Source: Flaveria trinervia
Lineage: Eukaryota > Streptophyta > Magnoliopsida > Asterales > Asteraceae
Assembly (NCBI GenBank): GCA_025506515.1
Contig: CM046453.1
Location: 39,563,727-39,627,726, forward strand
Length of the DNA: 64,000 nucleotides
Reading direction: 5' to 3'
Of the stretch, positions 32,846-43,374 are shown piece after piece (the stretch's first letter is position 1; every line of letters starts with the position of its first letter). The notes beneath the pieces are model-generated. The model ran no database searches. It was not told the origin of the DNA and saw only the letters and a list, made by a program, of their open reading frames with translations. A program made the translations under genes and the position numbers.

Positions 32846-35800
32846 AAACAGCCCTTGTCCAAAAATGTTAGAGTTCATTGCTCAAGGTGACAACCTAGCA
32901 GCACCAGCTAGTGTTGAACCCACACCTACTACTTCCCAACCACCTACGCAACAACAAATCACCATCACCTACCAAAGAAAATTCAAACAAACCCCTGCAC
33001 AGACTATTCAGTCTATGGAGGCCCCCATACACTCACCCATATAGGTGGAAGTGGAAACTAGAGCTCCCACTTCTCCTGAGGAGTAGATCACTCCGATCTC
33101 TTCAAGGATCAATGTTGAGGTTCCTCATGCTCAGCCTGATGAGCTTATAAGCCAAACTGCCTTAAGCCATCACTCTGAGTCTCAACACTCAAGTGATCAA
33201 CCTTCACAGGACAATTACCATCCCCAACCTTTAGATCTCAACCAACCAATCCCCAACCTTGATTTCTACACTAATGAAGATTTAGGTTTCAATGAGTACC
33301 ATGATTCTCTCTTCTTTTCCCCTAATTAATAAGAGATGAGTGCTTCTGAGGCTCCTACTTCTAGCCCCCATCAGTCACCTATTGTTGAGGTGGACACTTT
33401 TGAACGTATTCAGGATGTCCATATGGAAGAGGCTCACACTTTTGAAAGTGATTACATCATTAAGACCTCAACCATGGCAACTTAGCCCACTGTCATCTCA
33501 ATTTAGAGTGCCAGTGAGCAGAGGAAATCCAGTAGCCAAGAACCTGAAGCTGGTGGTGAGAGAGAGGATTTTGGTCCAAGAATCTCATCCCCCAATGATT
33601 CTTCTCATGAAGATGAGGAGAATTTAAGACCAAAGGTGCAAAACTATCTAAAACATACACCTATTTAGTCTCCAAGGTTAGTAACTTTGAATCTCAAGTG
33701 ACTACCTTGCACAATAGGGCAAATGATCAGCAACTTCAGATTTGATATCTTAAGGAAAAACTAGCTAGGAGTCTTTTAAGAAGAGCCCAACCAGGAACAC
33801 AAGAACCTATGGATGTGATTGTACTAACTCCTGGCTCACCTACGCAAGTGGGTGATGCCACCAAAAAGGGGGAGAAAGTCAGTACAATTACAAAACCTGG
33901 GAGTTCTTCAAAGAGAATGGAAACTCAGGACTCACCATCCCCACTTTCAATTGTGCATTCTCAGCAACCTCCTCAAGTCCACATTGATATGGATTACACA
34001 AACTCTTTCATATAGAGGCTATTTGAGGATGGGATACCAAGGGCTATGTAATCTCCACCATCTTTCAATCACATCATTAGGTGGAGGTATGACAGCAATA
34101 GGAAAGCCCTAATCATCATAAAAGTTCAGGGACAACAAGAGATCTTCAATTTTCAGAACCTGAACTATTATGATACTCTGGATTTAGTCAACATGCCACT
34201 TGTCAATCCAAGCCAATCAAGACAAGCTGACATGTTGGCACAAAGAAACCAAGACAGGATCACTGCAGAGTTCAGCCTAAGAAAAAGACTATGGAAATCA
34301 GGCAATGTCATCGGACAACTGGATGTGAGGCAGAACTTAAGATTAGCTTCATATGGGAAACCTTGACTGAAGGCCTAGTGACAGAACCTGAGAGCCCAGT
34401 CTTATCACCAACAACTACTGTAGAGATCAATGCCCTTTTTGAGAAAACCTGCTGGTGAAGGTGATTCTCAACCCCTCTCTAGCCAAAGCTCAAAAGCTGC
34501 ATCAAGCAATGAAGGCCAAAGCTCCCTCCACCCTGAGTCATAAAGGTCTATGAGTGACAAAGGGAAAAGAAAGATGACATCTGAGGAGATTGAGGAGGAG
34601 AGAGAGAGAGGTAATGGAAGATGGGGGGACAAAGTTCTCGTTTTGAGTCTGCAACACTCATGGAGTCTGCTATCAGGGCTGCCCCCAAACCACATACTCA
34701 GAATGATGAGTTAAGGGCAGTGAGGATAAACTATCTGTAGACAAGGAACTATGACATAGACAATGTCATCTCTCTCCACTTAGAAGAGCTAAATGAACTG
34801 GTTGACCTGGAAAGGTCAAGGGAGAAGAAGGAGGCTAAAGATGCAGAGCTGTTAGTACAAATCAAAGAAGAGAGAAGAATGAAAATAATGTACAAGCATG
34901 TGCCTACTCTCTCCCTAGTTCAAGAAAGTCCCGCATAAGAGGATGTGGTTCAACAAGAACCTTGTGTAAATAAAGAAGAAGAAAGGATCAAGATGATCAA
35001 CTAACAGAGTACCATAGGCCTCTACCAGGCAGAAGCACTTCTTCCCCTATCTTATGACTATGTTGAGTTTGAGTATCTCAAACAACTTGAACTTGAGATA
35101 GTCAAAGAAAAAAAGATAACTAAAAGAAAGCTGAGGGAAAAAGCTGCTAAGTCAAGAGCCATCATCCACCAAAGCATGAAGAAATCTGCTAACAGGTAGC
35201 GGATGATGAGCTTCTTGAAACTGTAAGGATTCTCCGGAAGGAGACTTGGTCCCATGTCTCTATCGGCTATGGATGAGCATATCAGGGTGATCAAGCAGAA
35301 GATCAAGAGTGGAGAGCTGGTTGACTTACATTCCCCTCCATGTCAAGCCCCATCTGAAGTGGAGGTTGAGGTTGAACAACGAGAGACATCAAAACCTTGA
35401 CCTCCTACTGAATCTCAACAAGTTTCATCTTTTGATCCACATCAGGGTCAGACTCACCTCAATCTGAACCTGTGAGAGTTGAAGACCTAACTGAGAAAGA
35501 CAATGAAGATCAATTAGGTACTACAGGCCAATCTGCTATATTAAAAGTCGTAAAGAGAAAGAAAAGGATGGTTTCTAACCCAAATCCAAAGAAGAAGAAG
35601 AAGACTGCATCCTTTTCTAAACCTCAGGATGAGTCAAAACATCCTGAGGATGTGCAGCTAGAGGATGCTCCATCATCTCCCATTCAAATAGTTCCTCTTG
35701 CATCAGAAATACCGATCCTCTCCTGGACATACACTACAAATCCAGAAAGGTGGCATGTCATCAGAGATCATGGCATTGAAAATGTCTATACTTGGCAAGA

Positions 35801-35924
35801 TATGTTTCAGTTGCCTCTGCATGATCTTTTTGACATGAGAAGACATTTTGACTGTCTGAAAGATCCTAATCATCTCATAAACAAAAGGTTGGTTATCATC
35901 CTCATGAGGACTATTGATATTTGA
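32846..35924 (+). pseudogene. Extra 3' frame of element B, 5' truncated and broken
   Basis: The function is unknown. The frame lies between the lost RNase H and B's polypurine tract. The first readable stretch (32865-33340) starts LEFIAQGDNLAAP and is rich in Pro, Ser, Thr and Gln. A charged stretch follows at 34540-35300 (repeats of Glu/Lys, likely helical). The last segment, 35472-35924, is open for 150 codons and contains a lysine run (KKKKK), then a folded-looking end (LSWTYTTNPERWHVIRDHGI; TWQDMFQLPLHDLFDMRRHF). It is not detectably like ORF2 of I and F, though the layout (linker, charged middle, conserved end) is similar. Many stops occur. Confidence 0.55.
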
Positions 35925-35951
35925 AGTCTTTAAAAGTTTTGGTAGCATCAA

Positions 35952-35964
35952 CCTAGGGGGAGTT
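35952..35964 (+). other. Polypurine tract of element B
   Basis: CCTAGGGGGAGTT immediately precedes the LTR start TGTAGAGAGTATGC. It is nearly identical to the tract of element I. Confidence 0.82.
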
Positions 35965-36426
35965 TGTAGAGAGTATGCATAGAGGCTAAAACAACCAAAG
36001 ACTTTCTGCATGCATGTTGCATAAGTACTAAAGAAGAATGCTTCGGAAGTTTCACACATGCAACTAAAACATTCTTAGTGTGAAATCTTCCGAAGCGAAG
36101 ACCAATATTTTCCGAAGCCAAAGATGAACTCTTCCGAAGCTACAAAGACAAAGTCTTCCGAAGCCTCAACTTTTGAAGACAGATTTCGTCCAAAGACTTT
36201 TAGTAACATGTTTTATCTGATGTACTATTCCATAAAGTTGGACACCTTTCCGCTGCATCTCTGTAAAGTCACCAACTTACATGAGTTGGTGAAAAGGTCC
36301 ATGCTTTGGTAACTGTACATTGAGGTCTTGAGTCTATAACTATCTACTTCATCTACTTTATACTTTTTGTAATAGATAAGGATGTGAGCTATGTCATGTC
36401 ATAGTCACAAAGTCAAAAAAGCAATC
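35965..36426 (+). repeat. 3' LTR of element B, left half
   Basis: These 462 bp match 12540-13001 of the 5' LTR, including the hairpin at 36041-36095. The LTR is cut at CAATC (36422-36426) by element F. It resumes at 58545. Confidence 0.9.
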
Positions 36427-37206
36427 CATTAGGACCGTGTACGGATGGAGTACTAACTAATTTACTTGTATACCAACTCAAATAGTGCCGAATCCTATTT
36501 GATTGGCGATTCAATTAGTGAGAACGCACGTAGAATCAATCTTAGAATTATTCTAAATGTTAAGAATGATTGCAATACGATTTTGTGCAATCTATGAACT
36601 TGAAACAGGGTCCCTAAGGTCTCTGGGCGGCTATGGTGCGAATAGGAGTCAAAATATTGAAAGTGTCCTGTTTTTCGACGAATTAAGTGGTATTTATAGG
36701 TTAGTGTTAGTCAATGGTACGACTGGACCATTAGCATGGTTCAGTCGTGCGACTAAAGCATGCGGCTGAGTCAATCACATTACCAGAGGTTCAGTCGTGC
36801 AACTGAGTCATCCGTATGTCTCAGTCGTGCGACTTAGTCATCCGTATGTCTCAGTCGTGCGACTGATCCAGTCTCCTAGTTTAGTGGTGCGACTGGTCTG
36901 TTAGCATGAAGTATTCATGCATATGAACCATTATCATGGTCCATTCGCATGAAAACTTCATACGACAAAGTTTGAATATGTTTCACAACAATTACTTGAC
37001 TAAGATCTATTCAAACAACCACAAAGCTATATAGTTAGTTCAGTACGCGTTAATAAATAATAAACATTGAAACATACACTGAAACATTTCATATAAAGTT
37101 TATCAATCACATATTCTGTTTCATTCAACTCATACATTTCATTTACATTTAGGACATGACAGACATATTACATTAAGATCGTAAACTAGGTACATATGTA
37201 TCAACA
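36427..37206 (-). repeat. 3' LTR of element F
   Basis: The LTR is 780 bp; its minus-strand start is TGTTGATACATATGTACC. The outer end reads CCTAATG rather than CCTAACA, two changes in the terminal bases. A cluster of AGTCGTGCGACT words lies at 36715-36960, next to an ATAAATACC TATA-like box near 36692-36700. Confidence 0.88.
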
Positions 37207-37218
37207 ACTCCCCCTTGG
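37207..37218 (-). other. Polypurine tract of element F
   Basis: On the minus strand CCAAGGGGGAGT directly precedes the LTR. It has the Sirevirus-type GGGGGAG core. Confidence 0.82.
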
Positions 37219-38384
37219 ATCTAGTTTCCTTCATCGTCTGCCATCCTTCCTTAGCTCATCAAACTTCTTATGCCTCTCCTCTAATGTGACTCTAGCATGT
37301 ATCTCGAATGCAAAACAGAGTCTTATCACATTCTGAAACTGGAGGGCCTATACCATACCCTACATATCATAGAATAATGGTCACCTGTATAAATTATAAA
37401 CATCACTAGCTGACAGGTTGGTTAGCCACATTGGGTCAAATACCCACATGGTCTCCATTTGGCGCTCTCTCTAAAATACTATGACCGCTTCACCTGTTCT
37501 CCAATCATAATACCACCACTTGAAGTGGGGAGTGATTTCATGTGGCATTTCCCTCATAGGAATCTTTGACATAGTGCGCGGAGGACTCCACTTCAGCACC
37601 ACTTTGGGTTTCCCATTCCTTGGGTACACCTCCGACCTTCGAATATACCTCGTAGGTTGTTGAGGGTTGAAGTTAACCCATCTAGTGTGGTATTCTTTCT
37701 TAAACGTAGCTTCAAATTAGCCTGACATCTTCCTGGGGTCAACATACAACAACTTCTTGTGTGCCAACTGGTTGAGCTCAAAACCAGGGAGAGTCTTCTC
37801 ATCATGTGGGAATCTGAAGTACTAGATTCCCTTCTCTTTCTTTACTACATGTACATTAAGATCCTCAAAATAAGCCCATGCTATAATCTTGCCAGACACC
37901 TTTAGATGCTTCTTTACTTTGTAGAGCTTGGCGTAGGCACTCAGCTTTGGCGCTATGCGTTGGGCATGGATCACTGCAAAACAAGCCGCCCATTCAGCCT
38001 TTTTGATCTCAACATTGGCATCTGTGGCTTGGGCTTGGCTTTCTGATTTCTTGGCCTCCCTCTCCATCGTATCCATGTTAGCATAGATATCACTGTCAAG
38101 AGTATCCCTGAAATGAAGAACCACATTTCCCTCTCGATTAGTATATTTTGGATAATGCTATGCTGTGACGTCTTCAATCTCTTTCTCATCCACATCGTTG
38201 AGTTCGTCATCACTAATATCATTGACGGTAGGTGCATCTTTAACTAGTTTATCTGGATTTAACCGGAACATCTCTGCGAGTTGCTCATCCGTAAGGTCGT
38301 AAATGATTTCTCCGTCTTTGGGAGTATAGCTTACTGACCTCCTAACAATCCCTTGCAGATCAAGTATCATAATGAATTTAGACT

Positions 38385-38477
38385 TGATCTGCTGCACGGA
38401 GCAATATCATATTCATCCTGCTGAGATGGTTGATCTGCTGCACGGGAGCAATATCATATTCATCCTGCTGAGATGGT
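38385..38477 (-). repeat. 46/47-bp tandem duplication inside ORF2 of F
   Basis: Two copies, 38385-38430 and 38431-38477, encode QQDEYDIAP-like sequence beside the intron's 3' end. Copy lengths differ by one base (GG against GGG), so the second copy is out of frame. Element I has a single copy. Confidence 0.85.
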
Positions 38478-38481
38478 TGAT

Positions 38482-38620
38482 CTGCTTGATTTAAAACGTG
38501 TAATATATCATTCATTAGTAAATAATCAAGACAGTTAAATAAACAAATATATACATAAACATTCAGTACATGAGTTAAATACATGATTCAATTACACAAA
38601 AGTTCAAAATATACAAACAT
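38482..38620 (-). other. Candidate intron in ORF2 (element F)
   Basis: The AT-rich interval contains TACTAAT at 38520-38514 and ends AAGCAG with AG at 38483-38482, about 33 bases beyond the branch A. This is the arrangement of element I. Donor GTAATG near 38628 would bypass the stop that ends the acidic block; GTATAT further in is an alternative. Confidence 0.45.
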
Positions 38621-40789
38621 CTAATCATTACTTTGATCTTGAATCATGGGTTCCTCAGCTGGCGGGGCCGGGGACGAGGCATCCTGCTCTTGAGCTTTCT
38701 TTGATCGTCTCTCTCTTGCTTGAGTGGCAACAGATGCAGCACCATCATCACCCTCCTCATCATCTCTGCCCTTATCCTCTCCCACATCATCCTCTCCTCC
38801 ATCATCATCCGTATCATCCTCATAATCATCATCATCATCACCATCATCATCCCTTTCTCTAATCTTTAGACGCTCATCCTTGGATCCCTTGAGCCTCAGC
38901 ATGAGCTTCTTGTTCTTTGTCTCCAAATTTTGTATCCTCTATACAGAGGATGTCTGCATCTCACATAGCTTTGTGATCTCCTGACTTTGAGCCTCAATCT
39001 CTTGTAAAGACGAAGCCTGCACCTCATGCAACTTTGCGATCTATTGGCTCGGAGCCTCAGTCCTCTCCTCAGGGCTTGGTAGACATTGAGCTTCGTCAGC
39101 TGATTAAGCTGAGTGGCTCTCTGCTCATCCGTCGCCAGCAGGTTCAGTACTAACCGGTTCAGGTTACCCACCTACTCCTCCAACCCAACAGATAGGAAAG
39201 AGGATCCAAAATTAGGTGGGGCGTGTGATAAGGTCCCGGCTCCATGAGTGGTGGTGGTGGTAGTGGATGTAGAGTAGATGGGTGGTGGGATTTGTATGGA
39301 TGGTGAAGGGGTGGCTGTAGTGGTGACATATGGAGGTGTGGTAGTCATGGTGGAGGTGTGGTAGTCATGGTGGGTGGAGTGGTAGTAGTGGTGGTGGGTG
39401 GAATGGTGGTAGTGATGGTTGTGGTAGAGGTAGTGGTGGCTATAGTGGTGGTAGTGATGAGTGTAATCCTCCTCTTCTTAGTCTTCATCCCATGGGGCTG
39501 AGCCATCCTTTTTCTCCTCATGCCCTTTGAGGAGGATGCTCCCCCTAGGATGCTGCTTGGCTGATCAAGGGTACAAATGGGATCTGCAGCAGTCTCCCCA
39601 AACTCGCTAGGGCGTCCTCCAACCTCCTGAATACCTCGTTTGGTGGCAACCACCCTACTCCCCACAGTATGAGTCAAAGGCTCCTCATTTGTCCCCTCCT
39701 CCTCTTCAGGACGAAAGTCTTGATGTAAACTACCTGACTCTGCTCAACCTTGGGTGGATGATGGTGATGCTAATATAAGCAGTGGGGACCCTCGATTGGG
39801 TGGGCCCTACATCTCCACCATCACCACTATCATGATCATTGGAGTCATCATCCGGGAGCACAATCTACTCGACATTCGAATCACTATCCTCGTGGCGCCA
39901 CTTCCTCCGAGCGGGCACCACATAATCCTCTAGGGCCAGATGCCCGAATAATCTCCTGACAGGGGGCTTCACCTGCTTCCCCCTGTACACCCTCATGCTG
40001 CCCAAGGTGGTATCATCCATCAACTTAAGCACTACTGCGTCCTCCTTCTCTTTGGGCAGTGACGGTAGCTTTTGATTAATGATCATCTGAATAAATCGAG
40101 AGTACATACAAAACCTCTCCTTCCCTTTCCCGTCAATGTTCTCCACCAGATAGGTGAAGATAATCCTAGAGAATCTGAACGGGTGGTTCAGCACCAACGC
40201 CACATAAGCGTTCTGGATCTGACCGGATAGCTCGTCGAACCCTCCCTTATGCGAAGCTATGCACTTGAGCAGCACATGGGTGAGGTACTTAAACTGGGGG
40301 CATAGGTTGCTCTTGTTGAGCACACCTGCATTGATGTCCCTAGAGTACTTAGCCCTCAAAAAGCAGCCTCTGACCGTAAGTGGATGTAATCGTGTGGGGC
40401 AATCAACATCATCTTCAAATTCTAAAATAGTCCTGAGATCATCATCTATAATATCAATGGCATGGCAAAATATCGAGCTCCTGATGCAATGGGGCTCATA
40501 GGACCTGTCCACAACAGCGCTTTCCCAAAAAGCGTGTTGGACTGTGCGATAAGGAGTACATGGTGTCGAGATCACTCGAAATATCCTAGATCTTCATAGG
40601 AATGTGATGATGCCCGAGAACTCTGCAGCATTCCTGGAAGTCAAATCCAGGTGAGCACATATGTTGTGCTTAGTGCTCATGGTCCAACGACTCGTCACTT
40701 GTTACACAATATAGATAAACATTAGAGTGTGTAAATGAATAACCATTTGAATTTCTTAACTTGAATCTTTCTTTTCTATCGTGCGAATG

Positions 40790-41030
40790 TACTGTGCGAC
40801 TGAGATTTAGTCGTGCGATTGAGCTCATACACACGACTGATCATGCGACTAGGCTTAGTCGTATGCTCTACCAAGCGGGTGAACCAGTTGTGCGAATGAA
40901 CTCATTCGCATGTTCCAGTCATGCGATTGTGCCATTCGCCCATCTCAGTCGTGCGACTTAGCCATTCGCCCGGCTCAGTCGTGCGATTGAAGTTCAACAG
41001 GGCGCCCATTCGCATGACAGCCTGTTGGTT
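40790..41030 (-). repeat. Palindromic-word cluster before ORF2 (element F)
   Basis: Repeats of CAGTCGTGCGA, GCCATTCGCCC and CATTCGCATG occur every 15-30 bp. The corresponding cluster in I is at 6055-6310. Confidence 0.7.
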
Positions 41031-41389
41031 CATTCAAATTCAAGTTTTGAGCAAATCGTAGTGTTAGACGTCATGGAATGGATCATTAGTCTCGCAACAC
41101 CCAACATAGCTCCTAATAACCTTTATTTAGCATTTAACTTAGTTTTATCAATTTATTGATCAAACTAGTCTCAGTTAGTTTTAGGGCATAAATTCAAGTG
41201 TCGTGGGCACAGATTGTTGAATCTTTGGAGTGTAGAACATCGCGCATTACCTAGACTATCACTGGAAATCATTAGGACACAACACATAGCAGTTTAGAGC
41301 AGTCGGAAGAAAATCGGGAAGCGTTTCGTTAAGTCATGCGATAAACAAGAACGATTGGGGGTGAAGATGGTTTGCGACCGACTCCCCCT

Positions 41390-41398
41390 CTATTTATA
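41390..41398 (-). promoter_or_regulatory. Candidate internal TATA box upstream of ORF2 (element F)
   Basis: On the minus strand TATAAATAG lies about 710 bp before ORF2, between two palindrome clusters. It is identical to the box in element I at 5674-5682. A separate ORF2 transcript is an inference. Confidence 0.5.
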
Positions 41399-41419
41399 CT
41401 AGGGTCCTCTGCAGTCGAC

Positions 41420-41705
41420 TTAATCGCATAGCTAGTTTGTGGGATAGAGTCTCACTCGTGCGACTAACTCAATCGCTAACATTTAGTCGTGCGACTGGGT
41501 TTCAGTCGTGCGACAACCCCATTCGGTTGCTTCCATTTGTGGGATTGGTTAATTCTGATGATCCAATCGCATGAATTTACCCATGCTGATGGTTCAATCG
41601 CATGTCTAGGCCGTACGTGTGGCTTAGTCGTGCGATTGGGCTCATTCGTATAGCCCAATCGTAAGGCTGGTCCATACTTATGGTCCAGTCGTACAAATGG
41701 CTCAT
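41420..41705 (-). repeat. Palindromic-word cluster upstream of the internal TATA box (element F)
   Basis: Words include CAGTCGTGCGAC, CAATCGCATG and GGTCCAGTCGTAC. The cluster lies between the hairpin array and the TATA box. Its counterpart in I is 5400-5650. Confidence 0.7.
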
Positions 41706-41776
41706 TCTTGTAATTTTGATTCTGTGAACATTTTACATTTATCCCTTTTAACACTTCGTAAAACATTACGAGTATT

Positions 41777-41919
41777 CGATCATCTCAGACATGATCGTTT
41801 TTATCTTTGGAAACATTTGATCACCTCAGACGTGATCCTTTTGACTGTAAAACATTCTGTCACCGAAGACGTGACCCATATGACATTTGAAAACACATGT
41901 GGTCACCTCAGACGTGACC
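41777..41919 (-). repeat. Array of four hairpins with a GTCTGAG loop (element F)
   Basis: Hairpins at 41777-41797, 41819-41837, 41859-41875 and 41901-41919 start 42, 40 and 42 bp apart. On the minus strand the stems are GGTCAC/GTGACC, GTCAC/GTGAC, GATCAC/GTGATC and CGATCAT/ATGATCG. The loop is GTCTGAG in three and GTCTTCG in one. Stem changes keep pairing. Confidence 0.85.
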
Positions 41920-42059
41920 CCTTTAAGTGATTAAATCCCAGATAAAATGCCACTATATAGTCTGATGATTAAAACTAAATTTAAATAAAAAATTGAAACA
42001 AAATAAAACGACTATAACCAAAAGATAAAACTGAACATATTTTTGTGATTTTTTGTGAG

Positions 42060-43340
42060 GTGGAAATTTTAAGATAGATATCTAGCAGATTTCTTTCAAG
42101 AACAGTACAGCTTCAAGTTTTTGTGACCATAACTGGAACGATTCATTATGGAATCATACAGGTAATCAAACCATTCAGGATGTGTTACCGAAATCTTTTA
42201 ATGATAGATTCTTGTTTTCATGGAGAGTCATTAGCAATTGTTGGAATTCATACTAGTACTATAAGACGCACACATTGATTTGGATTTCCAAGAATTGCCG
42301 CCATGATGTTTGTGAGTATACTTGTCCATTTAAACCCATACACAGACTTTTGACACAGATTGGTATACATTAGGTTTAATTATTTCAACCAGCATTTGTG
42401 GATCCCATGCTTATATGGTAATCAAAATTCCTCAGAAGACTTTTGAGCGGCCTATGGGTATTTTGACAAGAAGAAACTATTCTCAGAGCTTTCAAAGAGA
42501 AGCCAAGCCTCAGGTCAGTGCTACCGCACAGCAGAGAGGCGGCAAACAACAATGAATTCTAGAATATCTAGGTTATGCTTATCCTCAGGTCAATGCCACC
42601 GCACTGTAGAGAGGGACACAACCTATGTTCTTGTTAGAGCATATATTTTATCTTTTTGCACATAACGCACCAATAACATCTATTATTAGCTTGATTACGT
42701 TTATGTTTCATTTTTTTCGTGCTTTGCTCTTTTTGTGGTCATCTACACACATTTATGGCATTTAATTGCTTGTCACCCCTTACTGGAAATAGTTGATTAT
42801 GTTAACCAGTGATAAGATGGGAACCCACAGCTAGTTCAACAACTTAGATTGAATTGAAGTCACCAATGAGGTCTAATCATCTATTGTGTTGAATCTACTG
42901 ACACATCATGTAGTGGTCTAACAACCTCTAGATCTACATTCTTTATGTTACCTTAGTAGCAGCTAGCTTTACTATCATTTTCCCTGTTATATTGCTCAGA
43001 CTTCTCAGAATTACACTTTGAATTTTGCATCGAATTCAATTTAAATCTTTTAAAGTCCCAAATTCTTTGTTCCTGTGTACTATCATTTTCCATAGTCCTT
43101 GAATCGGTTGCACAGATACAATCTCATTTCTATCAGCTAGCTTGTCCTCCTCCCTTGATTTTTTTTATGTACTGAAATTAGAACAACTAAAATTAACGCT
43201 AACTTCTTAACCTATTCTCCCCCTAAAATTCTAAAACCAAAAATCATTGTGCAGTTTTTGAATTTTAAAAGACAGGAAATTAAAAAAACTAAAAATAAAA
43301 ATAAAACACAGTGTCGGACTACACGTTTTCATCTTCTAAG
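42060..43340 (-). other. Non-coding spacer after pol (element F)
   Basis: About 1.3 kb lacks a conserved frame. It includes the paired 32-bp hairpins at 42508-42539 and 42583-42614. Most of it aligns with 3900-4900 of element I. I see no gene in it. Confidence 0.7.
42508..42614 (-). repeat. Pair of 32-bp direct repeats with internal dyads (element F)
   Basis: The copies are 75 bp apart. On the minus strand each runs CCTCTCTRC...TGACCTGAGG, with outer CCTC/GAGG. The centre is GTGCGGTAGCAC in one copy. The pair matches that of element I. Confidence 0.78.
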
Positions 43341-43374
43341 ATTATGTCACTTTTCTTTTTCAAGCCATTAACCA

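Larger units (their letters stand above)
37227..40680 (-). pseudogene. ORF2 of element F, long extra frame between pol and 3' LTR
   Basis: The product is unknown. A possible start is the ATG at 40680 (MSTKHNICAHLDL), soon followed by a stop; the open part begins at 40575. The N-terminal domain runs to about 39865 (DINAGVLNKSNLCPQFKY, SRFIQMIINQKLPSLP, PPVRRLFGHL). Then come a basic stretch (KRMAQPHGMKTKKRR, about 39520-39475), a Thr/Pro-rich linker (39460-39345), a helical stretch with Arg (39171-38896), an Asp/Glu-rich stretch (38850-38720), a candidate intron, and the C-terminal domain (DLTDEQLAEMFRLNPDK, EWAACFAVIHAQ, and KWWYYDWR near 37510). Several stops are present. The same blocks in element I show that this was a real protein. 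Confidence 0.68.

Noticed and set aside
37593..37805. A separate gene on the minus strand near F's polypurine tract
   Set aside because: It is an out-of-frame shadow of the ORF2 C-terminal domain.
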